Shown here one piece after another: positions 57,544-64,000 of a stretch of DNA of 64,000 nt. The stretch is taken from the NCBI RefSeq assembly GCF_903772925.1, contig NZ_LR812090.1, positions 2,500,333-2,564,332 of the forward strand. The letters run 5' to 3'. Source of the stretch: Alteromonas macleodii. GTDB lineage: Bacteria; Pseudomonadota; Gammaproteobacteria; Enterobacterales; Alteromonadaceae. Position 1 is the stretch's first letter. Each line of letters starts with the position of its first letter. The position numbers were made by a program, and so were the translations under genes. The notes under the pieces were generated by a model, which worked only from the letters and a program-made list of their open reading frames with translations, had not been told where the DNA came from and searched no databases.

Positions 57544-58281
57544 TTATAGAAATGTTCTGATTTTACTCGCAATACTTACCGCCCCTTTTGTATCACCATG
57601 AACACACAAAGAGTCAGCTTCTACCGCAAGTGTTGCGCCAGACGCTGTCGTTACCGTTCCCGATGAAATAAGCTGTTTAGCTTGAAGCAGAGCGTCACTT
57701 TCGTTTAACACGGCACCTTCTATAGTGCGAGATTGCAGTAAGCCTTCATCGGTATACCGTCTGTCAGAAAACGCTTCGAAATACAAAGGTAGCCCCCAAT
57801 TTTGTGCCGCTTCTTTAAGCGCCGTATTTTGCGAGGTAGCCTGCACCATTAACGCGAGGGGCGTATTTGAAGATTGTTCGTTTATTTCAGCTATGCTTTG
57901 CATTACTGTTCTCATGATAGCAGTATCTTTCATCATGTCGTTGTACAATGCACCGTGGGGCTTTACATAGCTGACTTTAGTTCCACAAATCTTTGCCATA
58001 CCGCTTAAGGCACTGACCTGATATTGAATCATAGACTTAAGTTCGTCAGCGGCAATCGCCATGCTTCTGCGGCCAAAGCCTTGTAGATCTGGATAGGCCG
58101 GATGAGCACCAATGGCTACATCATGCTTTTTAGCTAACAAAATAGCCTGCTTCATGACTAATGGATCACCCGCATGAAAACCACATGCAATGTTGGCCTG
58201 ATCAATTTCTGCCATAATGGCCGATTCCACCGGCATAGACCATGCGCCAAAACTCTCACCTAAATCGCAATTTAACTTCAT
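57544..58281 (-). CDS. pxpA: 5-oxoprolinase subunit A (LamB/YcsF family)
   Basis: A 245-aa PxpA: MKLNCDLGESFGAWSM start, NIACGFHAGDPLVMKQAILLAKKHDVAIGAHPAYPDLQGFGRRSM, VKPHGALYNDMM, YFEAFSDRRYTDEGLLQSRTIEGAVLNESDALLQ and LCVHGDTKGAVSIASKIR. ATP-grasp-independent hydrolase partner that opens the 5-oxoproline ring together with PxpBC. First gene of the operon; 127 bases separate it from pxpB, the largest gap of the set. Confidence 0.94.
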   Translation of the reverse strand: MKLNCDLGESFGAWSMPVESAIMAEIDQANIACGFHAGDPLVMKQAILLAKKHDVAIGAHPAYPDLQGFGRRSMAIAADELKSMIQYQVSALSGMAKICGTKVSYVKPHGALYNDMMKDTAIMRTVMQSIAEINEQSSNTPLALMVQATSQNTALKEAAQNWGLPLYFEAFSDRRYTDEGLLQSRTIEGAVLNESDALLQAKQLISSGTVTTASGATLAVEADSLCVHGDTKGAVSIASKIRTFL

Positions 58282-58346
58282 AATGGTTTAGCTCTTACCT
58301 TCATTCCAGTATCATGTTACCTGTTCTTTTTAAAAAGTCAGTGCTG

Positions 58347-59231
58347 ATGATAAATATTGGAAAAATTAATACATTACGCGTCGTAGCCCAATACCCTTTT
58401 GGCTACGCTTTAGCGCCACTTGTCGAAAACAACGACGAAAACGACAGCGTAATAGAAATAGATGATGCTGAAGAGCTGCAAACTGTGACCCTTGCGATTG
58501 ACGAAGTAGAAACTTCGCTTACCGAAGGCCAGCAGGTAGACGTATTTGTAGCCACAGATCAGCGCGGCGACCTTTATGCCACCATGAAGAAACCTTTGAT
58601 TCAAGTTGGTGAAACCAAGGTACTTAAAGCGGTGTCTGCCACCAATTTTGGTGCATTTTTCGATTGGGGCTTAGACAACGATCTTTTAGTGCCTAACGAT
58701 TATCAAGCTCAACCTGTTAATCCAGGTATGTACTATGTTGTTCACACCTTTTTTGATGATAAAACCCAGCGTATTTTAGGTGCTACCAAGCTTCACTATT
58801 TTCTAAAGGAAAGTAGTGCCTATCTCAACGAGGGCGACACAGTGCAATGCTTGGTTTATGCCAAAACTGATTTAGGTTTTAAGGTGGTTATCAATGAAAA
58901 AAGCTTAGGACTAATTTTCCACAGCGATGCCTTTAAGCCGCTTAAAGTTGGGCAAGCCACTGAAGGAATAATTAAAACGATTCGCGAAGATGGTAAGGTT
59001 GATGTTGCCCTTCAGCGCATAGATAAAGGTGGCCGTGATGCACTTCAACAAGCCATTTTGGATGATTTGGAAGCCCACGGTGGCATTTCTACGTTAACAG
59101 ATAAAAGTGCGCCAGAAGCCATCTACTCTCATTTTAACGTAAGTAAAGCGGCGTATAAAAAAGCGCTAGGCGCGTTATATAAGCAAAAGAAAATATCGCT
59201 TAGCCCAGATGCAGTCCGCCTTAACAAATAA
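58347..59231 (+). CDS. CvfB-type S1 RNA-binding protein
   Basis: A 294-aa CvfB/YitL-family protein with S1-like domains and a C-terminal winged helix. GKINTLRVVAQYPFGYAL start, LKAVSATNFGAFFDWGLDNDLLVPNDYQ, GDTVQCLVYAKTDLGFKVVINEKSLGLIFHSDAFKPLKVGQATEGIIKTIREDGKVDVALQR, and HGGISTLTDKSAPEAIYSHFNVSKAAYKKALGALYKQKKISLSPD. RNA-binding regulator of unknown target. The frame opens at 58314, but ATG at 58347 gives the family start. Confidence 0.87.
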   Translation: MINIGKINTLRVVAQYPFGYALAPLVENNDENDSVIEIDDAEELQTVTLAIDEVETSLTEGQQVDVFVATDQRGDLYATMKKPLIQVGETKVLKAVSATNFGAFFDWGLDNDLLVPNDYQAQPVNPGMYYVVHTFFDDKTQRILGATKLHYFLKESSAYLNEGDTVQCLVYAKTDLGFKVVINEKSLGLIFHSDAFKPLKVGQATEGIIKTIREDGKVDVALQRIDKGGRDALQQAILDDLEAHGGISTLTDKSAPEAIYSHFNVSKAAYKKALGALYKQKKISLSPDAVRLNK

Positions 59232-59315
59232 ACGCACATGTCACAGTTGCATTGAAGCGCTGAACTAGCCTGCATTGCAGCTACCTTTTTTATTCTTATG
59301 ACATTAGGACAAACA

Positions 59316-59708
59316 ATGAAAGCACGTGTTTCTTGGGATCAAGATTTAACTTTTACAGGAACTACAGACAGCGGTTACAAAACAGTGATGGACGGCAGCG
59401 GTAAGGCCGTATCACCAATGGAGTCAGTGCTGTTGGCAGTTGGTGCACGTTCAAGTATTGACGTTGTAGATATTCTTAAAAAAGGGCGCTTTAACATTGA
59501 TGCCTGTAATTGTGAGTTGGAAGCTGAGCGTGCTGAAGAGCCACCTCGTGTATTTACTAAAATTCACGCACATTACACGGTGTCAGGTGAAGGCATTAGC
59601 GAAAAGGCCCTTGCCCGTTCTGTGCAGTTGTCGGCAGAAAAATACTGCTCCGTCATGTTGATGTTAACGGGTAATGTTGAGATCACCACAAGCTATACTT
59701 TGGTTTAA
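59316..59708 (+). CDS. OsmC-family protein lacking the first catalytic cysteine
   Basis: A 130-aa OsmC-fold protein of the YhfA-like branch: DQDLTFTGTTDSGYKTVMDG, SPMESVLLAVGARSSIDVVDILKKGR and SEKYCSVMLML with the second cysteine (Cys about 111). The first cysteine position, GACSSIDVV in relatives, is GARSSIDVV here: CGT replaces TGT, one base change. Peroxidatic activity would then be lost or altered unless the Cys pair at about 64/66 (DACNC) substitutes. The ATG at 59316 with AGGA upstream is preferred over 59298. Confidence 0.8.
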   Translation: MKARVSWDQDLTFTGTTDSGYKTVMDGSGKAVSPMESVLLAVGARSSIDVVDILKKGRFNIDACNCELEAERAEEPPRVFTKIHAHYTVSGEGISEKALARSVQLSAEKYCSVMLMLTGNVEITTSYTLV

Positions 59709-59761
59709 TAGACTATTGTAGAACTCACCGCTTATTAGCAATTTTCGCTAAGCATTAGCGT

Positions 59762-59790
59762 AAAAAGCCAATCAATTAGGTTGGCTTTTT
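59762..59790 (+). terminator. Intrinsic terminator
   Basis: AAAAAGCCAA / TTGGCTTTTT stem with T-run after the OsmC-family gene. Confidence 0.85.
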
Positions 59791-59921
59791 TGTTTAAACG
59801 GCATCCCTCACTTGTAACATTTTGAAAATATTATGATTTAACATATGTTAACGTCTTTGGCACATTAGCTGCTGTATACGGTCACTATTATATAACGATA
59901 ATTACGTTAGGGTTATTGACC

Positions 59922-61055
59922 ATGGAATCTACAACACACAGCAACGCCTTTCTTTCATCAGTACAATCTTCAATTCCGTTTTCATCAACATCGCTCAAAC
60001 TACTCGTTGGAAGCGGGATCATCGCCCTTACTCTTTCAATTACCGCGTGCTCAGATGCCGATGCCGTTAACGACCAAGCTAATTCTTCCGAGACTGAAGA
60101 AACTGTTTTTGCCATCCCTGTTGAAACCCAAACCATTGTTACCGGCGACATTACATCTACTTACGATACAACCGCTATTTTAGAAGCACGTGAAGAAGCT
60201 TTTGTGGTTGCGAGAGCGTCTGGAATTATCGAAGAAATCTTCGTAGAAGAAGGTGATTATGTTGAAAAAGGCCAGGTACTGGCACAGCTTGATAAACGCC
60301 GCTACGAGCTGAACTTATCAAAAGCTTTGGCTGATTTAGCTGGCATTGAAAGCGAACTAGAAAAGGTCAACAAAGTCTATTCTAAAAAGCTTATCAGCGA
60401 TGACACTTACGACAAGCTCACTTCGCAATTTGAATCAGCAAAAGCATCTGTACGCTTGGCTGAACTTGATTTGAAAGAAGCAACGATCACAGCCCCAATT
60501 GATGGATACATTGCAGAGCGAAACGCAAAAGTAGGTAACTTAACCGAATCATTCCAACGGGAGAGAATGTTCCATATCGTTCAGCAACGTAATCTTCAAG
60601 GCATTGTGTATCTGCCTGAAAATGAGCTACCTAACGTAGTGATTGGACAAGGTGCAATGCTTACCGTGGCAGCTTTAGGCGACAGAACGATTACAGCCAA
60701 CGTAGAGCGTATTAGCCCGGTTATCGACGCGACCACCGGCACGTTCAAAGTAACGTTAAAAGTACCTAACGAAGACAACAAACTAAAAGCCGGCATGTTT
60801 ACCGATGTATCGCTTGAATATGCTACCCACGCAAACGCTACATTATTACCCCGCAGAGCACTGGTTACCATCGATAACAACCACAGCGTGTTCGTTGTCG
60901 ATAATGGCAAAGTTAAAAAAGTTGATATTTCTACTGGCTTTGAAAACAACGAAGTAATCGAAGTTACCAATGGTTTAAGCGGCAATGAAGAAGTGGTTAC
61001 CGCAGGCCACCAAAATTTGAAAGACAGCGCCCCTGTTGAAGTAGTAAACAGCTAA
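59922..61055 (+). CDS. RND efflux pump, periplasmic adaptor lipoprotein
   Basis: A 377-aa adaptor with a lipobox ITAC (Cys about 45). Two half motifs: VVARASGIIEEIFVEEGDYVEKGQVLAQLDKRRYELN and DLKEATITAPIDGYIAERNAKVGNLTESFQRERMFHIVQ, with an alpha-hairpin between and a C-terminal membrane-proximal part (VEVTNGLSGNEEVVTAGHQNLKDSAPVEVVNS). Feeds the permease gene 25 bases downstream. Start at ATG 59922; a TTG two codons upstream is an alternative. Confidence 0.9.
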   Translation: MESTTHSNAFLSSVQSSIPFSSTSLKLLVGSGIIALTLSITACSDADAVNDQANSSETEETVFAIPVETQTIVTGDITSTYDTTAILEAREEAFVVARASGIIEEIFVEEGDYVEKGQVLAQLDKRRYELNLSKALADLAGIESELEKVNKVYSKKLISDDTYDKLTSQFESAKASVRLAELDLKEATITAPIDGYIAERNAKVGNLTESFQRERMFHIVQQRNLQGIVYLPENELPNVVIGQGAMLTVAALGDRTITANVERISPVIDATTGTFKVTLKVPNEDNKLKAGMFTDVSLEYATHANATLLPRRALVTIDNNHSVFVVDNGKVKKVDISTGFENNEVIEVTNGLSGNEEVVTAGHQNLKDSAPVEVVNS

Positions 61056-61080
61056 TTCGGCCCAACAAGGAATTCACACA

Positions 61081-64000
61081 ATGCGTATTGTAGATATTGC
61101 TGTAAAGCGCCCTGTTGCCGTTAGTATGTTCACTTTTGCGGTATTGCTCTTTGGTATGGTGTCGTTAGGCAGACTGTCGGTTAACCTACTGCCTGACTTA
61201 TCTTACCCTACTCTCACTATTCGCACCGACTACGACGGTGCAGCGCCAGGCGAAGTCGAACAACTGGTTTCAAAACCCATTGAAGAAGCCATTGGCGTAG
61301 TAAAAGGCGTACGTAAAGTCACGTCCACATCGCGTGCAGGACAGTCTGACGTAGTGCTTTCTTTTTCGTGGGGTACCGATATGGATTTCGCGAGCTTGGA
61401 AGTACGCGAGAAACTAGATGTATTACAACTTCCCCTTGATATAGAAAAGCCAAGGCTCCTTCGTTTTAACCCAAGTTTAGACCCAGTTATTAAACTGGGG
61501 CTGACGGCACAAAGCGATACGTCAAGTTTAAGCGTAGCGCAAATGAAGCGATTACGTTTATATGCCGAACAGCAAGTAAAACGAGCGCTAGAGTCAGTAG
61601 AGGGTGTGGCAGCCGTGCGCGTTGGCGGTGGTTTAGAAAATGAGATACACATTCTTATCGACCAGCAGAAAGCCAGTCAGCTGTCTATTCCTATTACCCG
61701 TATTATTGACCGGGTCAGTGCTGAAAACATTAACGCGGCCGGCGGTCGAATTGATAACGCAGCTCAGGCGTTTTTGGTCAGAACCCTGAATCAGTTTGAA
61801 ACACTGAGCGATATCGAAAACCTTTTCATTGGGCGTTTTGAAGGCAGAAACATTCAACTTAAAGACGTGGCAACGGTTGAGAGTGCTTATAAAGATCGTG
61901 ATGTGGTAACGCGCTTTAACGGCAATGAAGGCATTGAAATTGCCATTTATAAAGAAGGCGATGCTAATGCCGTTAACGTTGCGCAAAAAGTGGCTAGCCG
62001 GTTAAATGAGGTCAACAACAACTTGCCTTCAAACTACACGCTTAGCGAAATTTATGACCAAAGCGTGTTCATTAAGCAAGCTATAGATAACGTAAAATCA
62101 GCGGCAGTGATAAGCGGTATTTTAGCCATGTTAGTGCTGTATCTTTTTCTTAAAGACTTCTGGGCTACCGTTATTATCTCGGTTTCTATTCCGGTATCAG
62201 TAATTGCTACCTTTAATCTAATGTATGCCAACGATATAAGCTTAAACATGATGAGCTTAGGTGGTATCGCGCTGGCTGTTGGATTATTAGTAGATAACAG
62301 CATTGTTGTGCTTGAAAATATCGATCGCCATAAAAAATTAAAAGTGGCTGGGAGTGATAACGCTACAGCTAATGAAAAAACGACGGCAGAAGCCACAGAC
62401 ACTGAGGCATCTGCCGCCAGTGAAGGCACAAAAGAAGTCTCTGGCGCAATTGTGGCTTCGACACTGACCACTATGGCCGTGTTTGTACCGCTAATATTTG
62501 TAGAAGGTATTGCAGGTCAGCTGTTTAAAGATCAAGCGTTAACCGTGTCGTTCGCTTTGGCAGCATCGCTTGTTGTTGCGCTCACACTTATCCCTGCGAT
62601 GGCACATAAGAAGAAAAAGCAACAGCTAGACCACGAAGATGTGTTTACTACACCAGCGCCTACCCCTCCTACGTCGACGTTTGGCAAAGTTATGTATTAC
62701 GTTACCCTGCCAGTTCGTTGGGTATTCAGACTTATCTTTGTATTTTTACCTGCAGCTTTGGTCACCTTGGTGATTGGCGCTTGGCATATCGTCAGCAAAT
62801 TACTGAGCGTTGCCTTTAAACCACTTATCTCGGTATTTAACAAAGGGTTTGACCTTCTCGCTTCTGCTTATGAAAAACTGCTGCGCGTAAGTCTTAAAGC
62901 CAAAGCGCTGGTGTTAGCTACTGCCTTTATTCTTGCTGCTGGCGCGATAATGCTTGTACCAAAACTAGGTATGGAACTTATTCCTACCCTGTCACAAGGA
63001 GAATTCTCGGTAGAAGTGACCCTTGCTGCAGGTTCGCCACTCGCGCGTACCGACGCTATTATCAGCGAGCTTGCTGCGGTTGCAGTAAATAACATTGATG
63101 GCGGCGAAACCAAGGTGCTTCGCACCTATGCCATGTCTGGTACGGGTAGCCTTATAAGCGCTGCGCCAAATCAGGGTGGCGATCATTGGGGCCGCTTAAA
63201 CATTGTCATGCAGCCTTCGGCGACAGCTGGCGATATGGACGCGGTAAAGCGTGCCCTTCGTGATTACCTAGCCTTTAAACCTCAGGTTCAGGCAACGTTT
63301 TCAGAGCCAGAGCTATTTAGCTTTGCATCGCCTATTCAAATTGAAATTGCGGGTTACGACCTAAGTCAGTTACAGCAGTATGGCGACGCCATTGCGACTA
63401 AGCTAGCCAGTTTTAGTAATTTTGCAGACGTAACGACCAGCATTCGTGACGGAAACCCAGAGCTTAAAATAGCCTTCCATCACGCCAAACTTGCCCGACT
63501 TGAGCTTGATGCATCAACCGTTTCTCAGCTTATTGCAGCCAAAGTAGGTGGCCGTGTCGCTACACAGTACAGTGTTGAAGACAGAAAGGTAGATGTACTA
63601 GTAAGAACCCAAGAAAATCAACGTGATGATATTGCAAGCATACGCGCCATTGTTGTAAATCCAGGCTCGGCGCAACCAATTCCTTTAAGTGCCGTTGCAG
63701 ACGTTTACATGAGCGTGGGCCCAAGCGAAATTACCCGTGTAGGGCAGCAACGTGTAGCGCTGGTATCGGCAAATTTAGCCAAAGGTAAGCTTGATGAAGC
63801 AGTAGCCGTCGCCAATAAAGTTATTGATGAAACCCAACTTCCTCTATCTTTAAGTGCAACAGTAACTGGACAAAGTGAAGACATGCAAAGCAGCTTCCGT
63901 TCGTTACAGTTTGCCTTGGCACTTGCTGTGTTCATGGTGTATTTGGTTATGGCGTCTCAGTTTGAGTCGTTACTGCACCCACTGCTTATTTTGTTCGCAG
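61081..64000 (+). CDS. RND efflux pump permease, 3' end beyond window
   Basis: About 973 codons visible; family members have about 1020-1060, so only a short C-terminal part is missing. N-terminus MRIVDIAVKRPVAVSMFTFAVLLFG, then LPDLSYPTLTIRTDYDGAAPGEVEQLVSKPIEEAI. Helix 4 has GGIALAVGLLVDNSIVVLENIDRH with the proton-relay Asp. After it there is an unusual polar insertion of some 30 residues (about 420-447, SDNATANEKTTAEATDTEAS and further). The second half has SLFQFALALAVFMVYLVMASQFESLLHPLLILFA-like membrane helices. Cotranscribed with the adaptor gene. Confidence 0.9.
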   Translation, partial: MRIVDIAVKRPVAVSMFTFAVLLFGMVSLGRLSVNLLPDLSYPTLTIRTDYDGAAPGEVEQLVSKPIEEAIGVVKGVRKVTSTSRAGQSDVVLSFSWGTDMDFASLEVREKLDVLQLPLDIEKPRLLRFNPSLDPVIKLGLTAQSDTSSLSVAQMKRLRLYAEQQVKRALESVEGVAAVRVGGGLENEIHILIDQQKASQLSIPITRIIDRVSAENINAAGGRIDNAAQAFLVRTLNQFETLSDIENLFIGRFEGRNIQLKDVATVESAYKDRDVVTRFNGNEGIEIAIYKEGDANAVNVAQKVASRLNEVNNNLPSNYTLSEIYDQSVFIKQAIDNVKSAAVISGILAMLVLYLFLKDFWATVIISVSIPVSVIATFNLMYANDISLNMMSLGGIALAVGLLVDNSIVVLENIDRHKKLKVAGSDNATANEKTTAEATDTEASAASEGTKEVSGAIVASTLTTMAVFVPLIFVEGIAGQLFKDQALTVSFALAASLVVALTLIPAMAHKKKKQQLDHEDVFTTPAPTPPTSTFGKVMYYVTLPVRWVFRLIFVFLPAALVTLVIGAWHIVSKLLSVAFKPLISVFNKGFDLLASAYEKLLRVSLKAKALVLATAFILAAGAIMLVPKLGMELIPTLSQGEFSVEVTLAAGSPLARTDAIISELAAVAVNNIDGGETKVLRTYAMSGTGSLISAAPNQGGDHWGRLNIVMQPSATAGDMDAVKRALRDYLAFKPQVQATFSEPELFSFASPIQIEIAGYDLSQLQQYGDAIATKLASFSNFADVTTSIRDGNPELKIAFHHAKLARLELDASTVSQLIAAKVGGRVATQYSVEDRKVDVLVRTQENQRDDIASIRAIVVNPGSAQPIPLSAVADVYMSVGPSEITRVGQQRVALVSANLAKGKLDEAVAVANKVIDETQLPLSLSATVTGQSEDMQSSFRSLQFALALAVFMVYLVMASQFESLLHPLLILFA

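Overview
The window looks like a chromosomal segment of a marine gammaproteobacterium of the Alteromonadaceae, most probably Alteromonas. This is inferred from gene content: ETF/ETF-QO, S46 and S9 exopeptidases, a TonB-dependent receptor, two RND pumps, rhombosortase, and the ybfF-DUF2788-fldA...fur neighbourhood. No rRNA or tRNA gene, CRISPR array, insertion sequence or prophage was seen.

Region 1 (1 to about 11.06 kb) is an array of integron gene cassettes. About 20 short, AT-rich genes all lie on the plus strand. Nearly all are followed by an attC-like element that starts with a (N)TAAC box, has a conserved inner part (GGCGGCTTCGCCATTATGCC) and ends in a CGCCCCTTATTTAAAAGTTA-like tail. In most cassettes the first 7-11 bases are the reverse complement of the R'' box at the end of the same cassette, which fixes the cassette limits. 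The integrase is not in the window; given the cassette orientation it should lie to the left. Cassettes encode small membrane proteins, an exported methyltransferase-like protein, a PAT-type GNAT acetyltransferase, a flavodoxin-like reductase, a DinB-fold protein, a PspC protein, a DUF6624 protein, a TlpA-like thioredoxin and many unknowns. Several attC sites are shortened or degenerate, so parts of the array may be immobile.

Region 2 (11.1-31 kb) is ordinary chromosome. It holds YjbR, DUF3703, PhzF-family and DUF4177 genes, gamma-glutamyltransferase with an enoyl-CoA hydratase, rhombosortase, an S9 peptidase lipoprotein, a periplasmic glutathione peroxidase, an AzoR-type reductase, a large 4xDUF4397/3xCHRD lipoprotein, a Cys/Met-metabolism PLP enzyme, an acyltransferase, an NRDE protein, an aromatic aminotransferase and an S46 dipeptidyl-peptidase.

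Region 3 (30.2-50 kb) centres on acyl-CoA metabolism. An acyl-CoA dehydrogenase, two SDRs and YaiI lie opposite a GlxA-type AraC regulator and a TonB receptor. A prolyl oligopeptidase lies downstream of an RND pump operon. etfBA is divergent from the ETF-QO gene across a region with two LiuR-like palindromes; a closely related palindrome precedes the S46 peptidase gene at 28 kb.

Region 4 (49.7-64 kb) has an H-NS family gene, ybfF, DUF2788, fldA, an inserted chemoreceptor gene, fur, a 5-oxoprolinase operon (pxpA-pxpB-pxpC) overlapping a D-amino-acid transaminase gene, cvfB, an OsmC-family gene whose first cysteine is replaced by arginine, and a second RND efflux operon cut by the window end. 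Together the core genes suggest a peptide- and lipid-using heterotroph with an accessory island of mobile cassettes.
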